NCBI RefSeq assembly: GCF_028453695.1
Contig: NC_135774.1
Location: 11,966,001-12,030,000 of the forward strand
DNA: 64,000 nt
Direction: 5' to 3'
Origin: Augochlora pura
Taxonomy: Eukaryota > Arthropoda > Insecta > Hymenoptera > Halictidae
Shown: positions 13,481 to 24,401 of the stretch, piece after piece
Position numbering within the stretch: the stretch's first letter is position 1
Layout of the letters: each line of letters begins with the position of its first letter
Notes under the pieces: generated by a model
The model's database searches: none
What the model saw: only the letters and a program-made list of their open reading frames with translations
Told to the model about the DNA's origin: nothing
Made by a program: the position numbers and the translations under genes

Positions 13481-14255
13481 GAAGGGGGCGAAACGATCGA
13501 GAATAGAAAATGGAAAATATCGATTAGCAACATAATATAATGGCAGCCGGATAGACGAACTTACGCGAATCAGTCGCGCGCCGGTCCCGTGCCCGGGCTT
13601 TTTACACGATCCGGTAACGATAGCACGGATCCCGTGTCCATATTACATTCAGCTATCGGTAAGTACATATCGGAAATTCAATGCCCCCCCCCCCTCCCCC
13701 CTTCCCTCCCTCCGCACCCCGTTCCTCCGCGAACCGGCCGCGTCTTCGTATTCCTGAATCCAATATGCCTGCATTATTGATAGAAATCGATCGATGCCAC
13801 TCGGTATATATGCATGAAGCACACATTACTGCAGGGCCGTGCGTTCGATGGGGACAGTGCGAGAGATCGGCGGCACCGATGTTGCCAAGAAAAATCTGGA
13901 TACCGGCAGTCTTAAGCCTCGATGGTACACAGGGATTTTCACGGTCTAAGCCAAAATCCTTTTGCCTCCTACCTATGGAGGGACTGATCTCGTTGCTTGA
14001 TTCTTCTCCGCTTCGTTTTTCAGTGACCGACACTTCGCCCGTAGATGCGAAAGGATATTCGGGGATTACGTGACCCAGAATTGTTAGTAGACTCGTTAGC
14101 CGACCGGTTGACTCGTTAGCAGACCTTGTCTTCGACAGTCTCTTTACGTTTTCGTCTGAAGATATTACCAGCAGCACGGGTGCCAGGTTACTTCAGTGAA
14201 TATGTAATTCGAAATCAACAATTACATGGAGCTAACGGCTGTGACGTGGTGATGG

Positions 14256-14395
14256 GTTAGTTATTAAAGCGTTGCGTTATTTATTACAGTATTGCGTTAG
14301 TTATTAAGGTATTGCGTTAGTTATTAAGATATTGCGTTAGTTATTAAGGCGTGCGTTACTTATTAAGTCTCGCGTCAGTTACTAAGTTGATTATA
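14256..14395. repeat. 20-bp tandem repeat, about 7 units
   Basis: The unit GTTAGTTATTAAGGTATTGC repeats with single-base changes (GTTATTTATTACAGTATTGC, GTTAGTTATTAAGATATTGC) and decays to the right (GTTACTTATTAAGTCTCGC). Confidence 0.9.
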
Positions 14396-14595
14396 ATCCG
14401 CCGTGGGATGCGTGCTACTTATTAATTATTGCGTCTTATTTAAGTAGTACATATGTTTCTTATGTTAGGAGATTTTGCGAGTCAAGTATGGCGAAACTTT
14501 AACTGAATTAAATAAGTTGGTAGTGTAATTTGCTTCAAGAAGTGAGGAATTTTTGTTTCTCGAAATTAATACTCGAATTAAACCTTTGCATTGCG

Positions 14596-14860
14596 ATTTA
14601 TTTCACAGATACGTTGACTAGCCTTTAGTTGATACTAATAAATTCCTATATTAGATAAAAAATTCAAATTTATTACATAGCAACCCTTATTAGTAGCTTA
14701 CAACCCTACAACCCTAGTAGACAGGATATTTTGTGCCACTTCTGGTAGGTACTATTTATTTCACAGCTACATTGACTAGACTTTGTATGTTACTAATAAA
14801 TTCCTATCTCAGAAAATTCATATTTACTATATCACAACCCTTATCTCAATATTTAAATAT
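14596..14860. repeat. Local duplication, period about 158 bp
   Basis: atttatttcacagatacgtt at 14596 and atttatttcacagctacatt at 14754 begin two copies that both continue through actaataaattcctat and cacaaccctta-like sequence. Confidence 0.75.
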
Positions 14861-15570
14861 TAGTGGTAAACAGCACATTTGTGTCGTCTCTAAGGATATG
14901 TTAACTTCAAATTAAAAATAATTAAATACATAAACGTAGAATAATGCGACAAGCTCTAGTATCATTATATCATAATATAACCCGCGTGAGCACACTGCAC
15001 GTCGTCCTCGAGCGACCAATAAAAATCAAAGCACGATAAATCAAGATTATGAAGCCATCGAATCGTTATCGCCTAGCATCGACTAATAAATATCCCGATC
15101 GTGTCCCCCGTTATTAGTCGGCAACCTTCGGAAACAGGAGACGCGTGAACAACTTCCGCGAGCCATTCGGCGGTAGGAAGAGGCACGCAGGAAGAGGCTC
15201 TAAAAGAGCAAAGGAGTACCTGTTTCTCCGCGGTGCTCGGCTTGGCGTCTCCCACCTGCCCGGTTCTTTTTCGTCGACGGCGCCGCGAGCGCGCGCGTCA
15301 AAGAGATTCCGAAACGAGAGACGAGTGGACGAAGCGAAGGGACTCGCGCTCGTATAAAGCAGATCGATCCAAGGAAACGACCTCGTTGGCAGCGGACTGC
15401 AGGAAAATTGCGTTTCCCCATTACGACGAGATTAAAGTCTCGTCCTACATTGCAGTTCCCCGGCTTTTCACCGTCCCCGCCGTCTTCGCCCCACCTCGGG
15501 CCACCCTTCGACCCCCTTTCTTCGAACGGCAGCCACCCTCCCCCCTCTGTCTTCGAAGTTCACCGTTTCC

Positions 15571-15604
15571 TATATAAGAACCGCAATTAACCGAGGACAG
15601 TCAC
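15571..15604 (+). promoter_or_regulatory. Candidate TATA/Inr core promoter
   Basis: TATATAAG at 15571-15578 lies about 28 bases before acagtca (15597-15603), a fair match to the insect initiator. It is in a CpG-rich block (15000-17060). Two other TATA boxes nearby (TATATAAAG 12567, TATAAA 15353) lack a good initiator. No coding frame with recognisable product follows, so any transcript would be non-coding or have distant exons. Confidence 0.25.
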
Positions 15605-16481
15605 GGGGATTGCCCGACGCGACCACCCTTGCAGTTATTTGCGGTGTAAACGAAAATAAAGTCCGTGGACCCTTCGCGAGGGTCCCACGGAGGACCTCGG
15701 GCCAGCATCCGTAGCAGCAGTATCACCCTCCTCCCACACCCTCCGCGTTCTCCTCATCGTCTTCGGGCTCTTTCGGTCGACGATTTTTCCCCTCGATCGA
15801 CAAACAATTATTTTTCCCTCCCGACGTCGTAGAGACCGGGAAACAGAAGGGCACAAAGGGAGCACGTCCCGAGAATGAGCAATTCTTCTCGTCGCGTGAC
15901 TTATGAGATTGGAAGAGGAGCTCTCGCCGCGGCGATCTAGCCTCGAGGAGCCGCTCGGATTTCCTGACCCCGGATCGCCGACCTCGCCTCTCCGCCGGTA
16001 TAACGCTCTCGCTCTGTTATGCCTTCCCTCGGATTTACCAAGAAGTCGGGAATTTCGTTGTTTTTCTGCGTGCCGTTCGCCGTCGGGATTCGCTACGTGC
16101 TCGAGAGTATCGTCGGGCGCAGCGATTTGTAGAGTTTCGGTGGACGATGGTCTGCGGTGACTTAATTTTCTTACTTAGTTGTTATGGATTTTTGGGGACG
16201 AAGGTTCTCCGTTTGAAAAGCGAGAAAATACTTCTTTTTCAAGATACAATAAGATTTTAATTATCGAATAATTAGTCGAAAATGTAGACCTTTTTTTATA
16301 TATCGCTAAAGTGTTCAAGCTAGACCACCATGCGTCGCAGTACAGAGCTCCTCCCGCGCATGCGTCGCTTACCCCACTCTTCGCGTAACTTATTTTCCTG
16401 CAAACACTACTATCATTATGCTAATCATCTACAACGCGGGAGTCGTTATCGCGAAAGCTAGTGTCTCGAAATCCCGCGCAA

Positions 16482-16579
16482 ACCAGCAATTTCCTCGAAC
16501 ACCTCGAGAGCACGGGTACCGCCGGCAATAACGAGTTGTACATCGGCCCAGCTAACAGTGTCCAATGAGAAATTGCTGG
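16482..16579. repeat. 11-bp inverted repeat in CpG-rich block
   Basis: ccagcaatttc at 16482 and gaaattgctgg at 16569 are perfect inverted copies about 76 bases apart. Near a TCAGT initiator-like site at 16760-16764. Confidence 0.4.
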
Positions 16580-17160
16580 AGCTTCGCGAGACAGCCGTGA
16601 TCGGTTCTGGCAGTGTGTTCGTAAGCCCTAGGTCGAACCTGTATTCAAGTCGGCAGAGAGACCAGCGTCCATCGAGGCCGATTTCACTCGGGCGTCGTTA
16701 TTCGTGGTCATTATTCTCTCGTTAGTTCGGATCGGAACTAGCCAGCCGTAGTGTTTCGATCAGTGAACCGGACTCGGTGAACCGAATTCAATTATATGAC
16801 TTCCATCCCGAAAGCGACTGCCGCGAATCGTCCTCCTGGAGCGTGTATAATAATACCGCCGCTACCCGAGGCCCGGCTCTCTCGCCACCGGTTTTCCCGA
16901 TTAAAACACCGCGCCAGCCAAAAGGCCACGCTCCGCTGAGCTTCGTTAACAAATTTTTACCGGCCGACGGTTAATTGGACCCATCGCGTCATTAATTACT
17001 GACCTCCGACGCCGCGATACGCGCCGCGGCCGCGTATCGCAAAGAACGAATCTATTGTTCTTCGAATAAGCGAGATATGCTACTTTTGACACACCTTTTC
17101 AAACATTTTTGTGAACGAGAATGATTTTCTGAGATGTTGCTCGTTACTTTTAAAAGTTAA

Positions 17161-17405
17161 TGTTATATGTGTTTTAAAAATAATATATTTTAGAGAGATT
17201 ATTAGTTTTAATACTGAAATTGCGGAGGGATAAATGCGACTGATGTATGTTGTTTGATAAAAATGATAAAATAAATGAAATTGTTACATACGTTTTGAAA
17301 ATAGTATGGTTTGATGAGACTATTAATTTTAATACTGGAACTAATGTGCCCTGAGCAGGACTAATGTATGCTGCTTGATAAGAATGATAAAATTAAATTT
17401 ATTTC
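17161..17405. repeat. Local duplication, period about 122 bp
   Basis: tgttatatgtgttttaaaaa (17161) and tgttacatacgttttgaaaa (17282) start two copies sharing ttttaatactg and gatgtatgttgtttgataaa / aatgtatgctgcttgataag. Confidence 0.8.
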
Positions 17406-19901
17406 GACTGGGAAAATAATTATTATAGTATACTTTAATTATTATAGTGTTGTATCTACAACATGGAACTTTATTTGATGGGTTTTCGAGGAGATATTTT
17501 TATAATATCAAAAATTATAAAAGAATTAGGAAACAGTCATTTTAATTAGTTTAGTGGTTTAAATGTTAAGGAATAAATGATAGACATTTTTCTCGACATT
17601 CTCAAATCTTTCAATATTTCTATTATAATTTTCATATTTTAAAATACACTCAGACCTTCTTGCTCAATTTTGAAATATAAAACAAATGGTGTTTGATAAT
17701 TCCATGTCGGTATTTTTCAATTATTTCTGCTATTTTGAATTGCATCCACTAAATTCTACAATAAATGCAAACAATCTGCAGTTCAATGCTTGTTAAAAAA
17801 AAACTGTTCTGCATGAAATTCCAGAGACTGAAGACAAATATAAATTTAAATCGATATTCTTGCTATTCAATGATTCACGAAACAGTAATATAAATTGTTA
17901 ATTGAGAATACGTTCACAAATATGTCACCTAAATTATTCAAGTATTATTCACTATCTAAATCGCGAAGATTCCTGCACATTCTTATAAAAGTATCCAGAG
18001 ACACAAAAGTTTAGTAAAATTATATCAGAAGTTGCAGCATTAGCATCATTAAGGTTTAACAATCCGCATGGATCTAAGAATGCACTCGCACGTTCTTGTG
18101 CTCCAGCTCGCTACGAAATCCGTATGTTCCATTAGAGGCACTATCGGTTTGCGAATACAACGAGAAGGCTTATTAAAATTACAGGGTACATTGAATTTTA
18201 GAAAACCGCGCTAGGAGTGCCCGAAACGCGCAGCCTACTAATTATATTGCGACGACTATAGCACACCGCGGTTGTGCCCCCGATGCTAAAATTTCTATGA
18301 CCTTTTCCGATCCGCATAACCCACTTACGCCTGCGTCAAAAATATTTCGGTCGATCAAGCTTTATCGAACCTTCGCGGATATGCCGAATTCATTCCGTAC
18401 ATAGACACGTCGAATGCTCGGATACGTTTCATCCTCGTTTCATTCTTGTCACATAAATACCTGTTCCCGTAATCTAATTACATTGTTCCTAAAAAGTCGA
18501 CGATTGATCCACGTGTATAAATTGGAACGTCTGCGCCGAAAGACAAACGCTCGCAGAAGTGGCGGCTTCGTTTCAGAACGATATTAACCAACCACGAATA
18601 TTCCGATTATATTTTAGCCAGCTCGGCGAGGGACCCGGCAAATAATCCGAGTATCTGCCTCCGCAGCAAATTAAAAGTCTTCCGTTCATTATCGGGCTTG
18701 TTTGTTTGCGCGACACTTGTTCTCGCCGCGAATGTGGCTTTCGCATTAACATCGGCGGGGATGTTCGCGGTCGCAGGGAACGTTGCGTGCAGATCCGGCG
18801 AGCCATTCTTCTGATTACCTTTCCATTACCGCGCCTTCTCGTCGCCCGTGCCGATTTTTTAATACGCAAACATTGTCGCGCGTTAGCGGCTCGCCGCGCG
18901 GCTACACGAATTTCCCGATTTTTCTTGCTGATGGACACACCCGCCCTTTGACGAGCACACACCCACTCACCCTTTGTCCGCGCGCCCTCTCCTACACCCT
19001 TTGCCGAAACCCCGGGCGCGGATTTAATGCGCGCACGCTGTAAACGCGCCAACTGAAAATTTTAATTAACGCATCGAAAGCATTGGCGGCCGAGTATCGG
19101 AGGTTTAATGGCGGCCGCAAATGTTACGTGTCAAATTACCACGCCATGTTTTCGGTGTTTACGTCGTCGTTTATGGGTACGGCGCGCGGTTATACCGGGC
19201 TTGAAATCCGATAAAATCCACGTAACGATGTTAACAAGCGAAGCGGGGGACCCTTCGCCGGGCGGAAACGATAATCGAGGGGATCCAGATCTCAGACTTG
19301 ATCGCGCAGCACTAAGGCCGCGCGCGCGGTTACACGACCGTTTCGGCGACTGGGCTTTGTCGCGTACTGTTTACAAGGCAACCGTGCTACACAGCGATCC
19401 TCCTGATATCGCGGAACGAGCCGCAGCATCGAAAGTAGTAATTAGAACGTGGCTCGAAGGTAGCCCGCGAAAACGCTGAATCCTACGGAAACCGACGTGC
19501 TGATAAACAGGTGGGACACGGTCGCTGGAAATTTTGCTGGCGAGTCAGGATCGTGTTTTCAGAAAACTCGCGTCGCGATGTTAACGCGGCTGCTGTTTAC
19601 ACCACGAGTTTTGTAATTCGATTTTGTTGTTCGTTGATTTAACGTTGTCGAATCGTACTTTATATATTTGATTCGATTTTAAATTCATTAAAATGTATTA
19701 TTTTGAATTCAAATCTGCAGGTGGTGGCTTGAAAGGGTTGTAACAATTTTTCATGTTAAAAACTCATATTTTTCACTTCGGTTCACTTTGCAAATCTCAG
19801 ATTAAATTTAGGGTACCTGAGCATTAAAATAATTAATATTTTGCATAATTGATTCATGTAATTTCAAGTTATTTCAAGGTTTATTTCAATATTATAGACA
19901 T

Positions 19902-20059
19902 TTAACTCTTTGCACTTAGTTTAAAATAAAGACTGTTTCAGCTTATAGAAAACTTCTATTATTTAACAATTTATCGAATACAGATAAATTTAATCACGAA
20001 AAATTCGTTAGAAAATAGTGTAGCAATTTTTCACCCTTTGCTCAACTGTAATGGGTTAA
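19902..20059. mobile_element. TTAACTCTTTGC short element
   Basis: Left end TTAACTCTTTGCACTTAG, right end gtaatgggttaa; imperfect inverted ends around about 130 bases of AT-rich sequence without a frame. A diverged member of the TTAACCCTTTGC family. Confidence 0.5.
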
Positions 20060-20356
20060 CACTAATCCAACAATTGCAAGAATTATAAAGATACTTTTTG
20101 GGAAATGATTGTATAAATTACATCATCGGTGTAGTTATTCTAATAAAAACTGTACAGGGACGAAATAAATTGTATCTTTCCATTTTTATAAGGTAATGTA
20201 CACCAAGTCAATTTCACTGCTCGGTAGGTTTACTGTTAATAGATTCCGTTTGATGTCGTCGCGAGTTAACTTCAATGTTACGCAGCGAAGGTTTAGTGGG
20301 ATCGTGTCAAGAATGATTGCACATTCTGAATAATAGATAGTTCAGTAGACTGAGAC

Positions 20357-20760
20357 ATCGAAGCAACGAAGCATGGACGACTTCTCGGAACATATATCAC
20401 ACGACTTTAGCTGTATCAATATTAGATATACATCAACCATTTTTGATCATGACGAAAGAGATGGTATGAAAAATATATCAGCATTTTATGCCAAATAACT
20501 CTGTTAAAGTTTTGTCAAGGTAATCGAAGCAACGAAGCTCATCATAGATGAATTCTCAAAACATATATCACGATTTTAGCTAATTTAAAATTAGATGACT
20601 TAGATGGTATGCAAAATAATAAAGATTTTATTTATATCAAATATCTATGTCAAGATAATGACAATGTTATTGACGCAAAGAGCCTCATCTTGGACGACTT
20701 CTCAAAACATATATCATGATTCTAACTATATTACAATTAAGTATACATCAGTCACTTAAC
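20357..20760. repeat. Three tandem copies of a unit of about 150-166 bp
   Basis: Copies begin near 20357, 20523 and 20669 with atcgaagcaacgaag or a variant, then gacgacttctc and aacatatatca. No frame is conserved between copies. Confidence 0.8.
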
Positions 20761-22004
20761 ATCAGCCATATAAAAATTTCCTAGCAAATATTTCTATCAA
20801 AAATAAGCATTGTTAAACGTATCCATAATCAAAACTGGACACGCGTCTGCTTATTGCGTCTACAGAATCGCCGCAAGAAGTATCGCTGAAATCGTCGACT
20901 CCACAAGTACGACCTCTCCTCGTCAAGGCGAATAACACACATCGAAGATTTCATCGAACGTAATCGCGAGTTATTGCAAAGCTTGAGGAACGTGTCAAGA
21001 ACGTTCGCGCAAAAGAGCAGCGCGGCCCCTCGACGTTTTCCCAGGAAAAATACCGAGTGGAAAGTTAATAGAACGTTTGGAGCACCCTCGGCCGCATGAG
21101 CGATGCTAAAGCAGACACGAACTATGTCTTCTTTCCACTTGAGAACAAGAGAGCCGTCGAAACTCGCTGCTACTCCCGCGGACAAGAAGCCGCGGGGTAT
21201 TATTTCGCGACGGTGTTCCTCCCCCGCCTGGCGTCGATGCTCGATCTTCGACGTTCACGGCGTAGTCGACGTGTAAACGCGTTTTCAATGAGCGCGGAGG
21301 CAATACAGGGTGGAGGAGCAGAGCTGTAAATCCGTCCGCGGTGAACGCTTTAGTTTCTGCGTCGCGGAACGCGCGCGCGACAACAGCCGGGCATTTGAAT
21401 GCCACGCCGGTCCGAAAGTTTCGCGGAATCTATGAATTCATGATTCAACTTTCGCCGGGTGTGCGCGGAGCCGGTCGTCGGTGACGTCGCCGTTTGAGTT
21501 ATACCGCCGTCGGAAACGGCGCGGCTTGTAACGGAGTTACACTGTAACGACGCTGCTCCTATCAATAAGCGAGCCGCTCGAAGCCGCGGGCCTCCGCGTG
21601 CAATTCTTTCTGACGAACGACCTGTGGAGAGCCGATGTTCCAACGATACAGGAAACCGGAAGCAATGCCGCAGAGGAACAGTATTTCGAACTTGGGTAAA
21701 GAAGTTTAAAATTGGTTCATGTGGGTACTTAACAGTTTGATGGCAAATTTAATTATTGTCTGTGTTAAGCGACTTTGAAACTTACCAAAGACATTGCTGG
21801 TTTTGTCTAAAAATGTATAAAAATTAGCATTCGTATTTCTATCTAGAATTCTTAAGGTAATGCATAGTTTTCAGATTTAGTAGTCTAGATTAGAAGCTTC
21901 AAAAAATATATAAATAGATTTATTTGTCGTCTTTGTAAAGATCATGACATTTTATACAAATTACACCTGCAAACTCTTAACCATCTATATAGCCCAATAA
22001 AGTA

Positions 22005-22945
22005 TTAGGTTGGTGCATATGAAATGTCGGATGTTTACGTAAATATATAAAATTGTATATCTTTTTTTAAAAGCTGTTCATTTAATCAAAATATGTCCCG
22101 TTTGCTTTACAACACCCTTTTTAACAAGATATCAATACAGAAATGCCTGCCTTAAACAAATTCTGATCTTTAGAATTAATAAACTCTGATATGGAATATT
22201 TCAGAGTGTCTTCATTTATATACTATTTAGCCCGTAAAAGCTCGGGCAGATTTTGTGCAGTTTTAGGACAGTGTTGCCATTATACGTTGTTCGGCTGAGG
22301 AAAGTGACAGCGACCTGTCATAAATAATGTCGGGATTAAGAGAAATAGAATGAACCCCAGCATGAAAAACGTAAACACTTGAGTTTTTCTTCTCTGACGT
22401 CAGCTCTCCGATAAGACGTTGCCAGTAGGTTCGCCCTGGGCGCGTGGCTGTTCCATTACCCACCGCGCGAAGTATGTTGTACAGCTCTGAATTGTACGAT
22501 TCCAAATTGAGACTAGTCACAACCGTAACCACGCGCTCGCATTTTACCGTATTTTCGTAACTTCCCCACTACCTCTCGAACGTTAGAGACTATATTAACC
22601 CTTTGCGCTCTAAGCCACTGCCACTGGAAATCTGAAATAAATCTTCTGGCTTATAGTATTTCTATCTTATGCGATAAAGTGCATTTTATTAGGTTGGTGC
22701 ATATGAATACTATGTACTATTTATCCTGTATGAACACTATATACTATTTAGCCCATAAAAATTATCCTAAATATTTAAAATAGCGAAAGTCGCTTGGCGA
22801 AAGATCTATATTTTATAAAATTTTATATTTTACTACATTTAATTTCGCAATTGTTTTGTACGACGTATGCGTAGTTTTTGTGGGCTAAACAGTATGTAAA
22901 TGGAGACAGTCTGAAAAATTCCATACTACAGTTTATTGTTCCGAA
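22005..22945. mobile_element. Nested mariner-type fragments with long inverted repeats
   Basis: TTAGGTTGGTGCATATGAA occurs twice in the same orientation (22005 and 22689); TTAGGTTGGTGC is the start of many mariner terminal repeats. Separately, about 60 bases around 22180-22240 (aataaactctgatatggaat...tttagcccgtaaaa) reappear inverted at about 22873-22945. A GC-richer insert (about 22250-22560) lies between. No transposase motifs were seen, so these are remnants of more than one insertion. Confidence 0.55.
22595..22688. mobile_element. Truncated TTAACCCTTTGC element
   Basis: Begins TTAACCCTTTGCGCTCTAAG. Its expected right end is missing; the sequence is interrupted at 22689 by a mariner-type terminal sequence, suggesting a later insertion or recombination there. 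Confidence 0.45.
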
Positions 22946-23404
22946 AAATCAGAATTTCTTGAAGACAGACATTTATGAATTAAAGTATTTAATATAAGAG
23001 TAGCTTCAATTTCTTGAATTTAGGTACAGTTTATACCTACGTATAGCATAGTATATTATAAAACCATAGCAACATCAATTTATATATTCAAAGATCGATT
23101 GTTGCTAGTTCCTTCGGACCATCGGAGGTTAATAATTACGATGAAATATATTATTAATTATCGCCGTTTCGAGGACTCTGGTCGTGGACCCAAGACACCA
23201 GAAATCTGTCTTCCAAGGGTCAGTCAAGAGACACTCGGAGGTCTTTAGTGCGTTTTAAGGGCCTCGGTTAGTCTCTCTTGGGTCGTGAGTGTTGAACGAG
23301 ACTCTCTGGGGTCTTGGAGCATCGCCGTAAGTCTTCACAGCGAATTAAACGTCACTTTCGGGTACGCGTGTTCACCGTCTTTCGGATCTCCTTTGCTGAT
23401 ACGG

Positions 23405-23492
23405 TATCTTTTGGTTATGCCAAAGTTATCTATCTTTTGGTTATGTCAAAGTTATCTATCTTTTGGTCATGCCAAGGCAATCTTTTGGTTCT
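23405..23492. repeat. 26-bp minisatellite, about 3.4 units
   Basis: Unit TATCTTTTGGTTATGCCAAA followed by GTTATC at 23405, 23431 and 23457, with the last unit partial. It sits in a GC-richer block (23100-23600) that I do not recognise but which could be part of an old LTR-type repeat. Confidence 0.85.
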
Positions 23493-24356
23493 GGCGAGAG
23501 AGATTCTTTGCTGTCTCCAGAGGTAGAGTAATTATTTTCTAGATCGCTCGAGGTTCGTTTCACCTCCTCGTGGCCTTGTCTTATTCCTGTTCTTCAGTTC
23601 TAGCAATTAGGAGTCTGCGTTTCCTGCGGTCCATTCAAGATCTGCCTTATTTATCTAAACTGTTTGAGGTTTCTAGATCTTATCCGAGCTTCTAGACAAT
23701 TATGGACGAGTCTAGTAATTTTATTTGCTAAGCGCACTGGAATTAATAATGAATTTAAAGTGTCCACATGGCTGATTACTGTGCTTAAATATGAAATCTC
23801 AAATGGCGATATGATACTTAAGTATCACTGCATTAATAATTAATAATTTCAATACTGACTAAAATGAAGAACTATAACTGAAGAAATATGTATCTACTTT
23901 CTATATTAATTCTATAGTTTGCATTGTGTTAGTAATTAATTTGTAACTTGCATTGTATTCATATTATGAACCACATAAATTTTATAACAGATCGAACTTT
24001 CCATAAAACTAGAAATAAAATAATGGAACTATTATAATGGAATAATCATTTCAAAAAATTCAGAGGTATTTAAGTAACATTTTAAAATCTATACAGTGCA
24101 GAGGATCGAATCAACATGCAACGAACCCTCCGAACAATATCTCTACATCCGACACTGTTCACGAATCTGATAATTGCTTCTCGATAATGCACGAATTAGC
24201 TCTCGCAGCGACTACGGCCCCATCAATTTGTATCGCGCTGTAGATTGAGTCCCCCTCGTCTTTTTACGCTGACAGACTTCGATCACTCTGAGCTTGTTAG
24301 TACGCTCACTTTGTTGTCTCATTCGTTTCTTTTCGACGAGGCTATATTATACTCAC

Positions 24357-24401
24357 GGCGAGCTTCAGCATGCGCTCCGAAGCCTTCGCGATGTCCATGT
24401 T
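24357..24401 (-). CDS. DGAT1: DGAT1 45-nt internal exon
   Basis: A very short exon of exactly 15 codons encoding NMDIAKASERMLKLA. It fits the stretch of DGAT1 that links the QQWMVPS...PFS segment to the PNHLVW membrane segment (human DGAT1 has a similar DMDYSRIIERLLKLA here). The acceptor is ttttcag before AAC and the donor is gtgagt after GCC. Both boundaries are phase 0, so it joins the flanking exons cleanly (PFS + NMDIA, KLA + IPNHL), and skipping it would keep the frame. It sits alone between introns of about 20.5 kb and 18.2 kb. The call rests on the family match plus the splice sites and phases; the exon is too short to be found by open reading frame length alone. Confidence 0.88.

Larger units (their letters stand above)
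6183..24356. other. 18.2 kb DGAT1 intron
   Basis: Alternating CpG-rich blocks (about 6183-7780, 9100-10980, 12060-14180, 15000-17060, 18070-19620, 20830-21660, 23100-23600) and AT-rich troughs. Apart from the listed elements and repeats I see no exon. The many overlapping frames in the CpG-rich blocks come from low stop density; none has domain-like content or consistent splice sites. Confidence 0.6.

Noticed and set aside
12631..13533. Long Ser/Leu/Phe-rich frames on the minus strand, up to 215 codons
   Set aside because: They are translations of the purine-rich GA tract.
13653..14177. Overlapping 130- and 174-codon frames on opposite strands
   Set aside because: Both cover the same bases, begin or end in a C-rich simple repeat and show no domain; low stop density explains them.
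15903..16160. 85-codon plus-strand frame starting MRLEEELSPRRSSLEE
   Set aside because: It follows the candidate promoter and has a real ATG, but lacks any recognisable domain and lies in a CpG-rich block where such frames are expected by chance.
23100..23600. Possible LTR or 5' leader of a retrotransposon
   Set aside because: No terminal duplication, primer binding site or polymerase frame could be found nearby; only the 26-bp minisatellite is certain.
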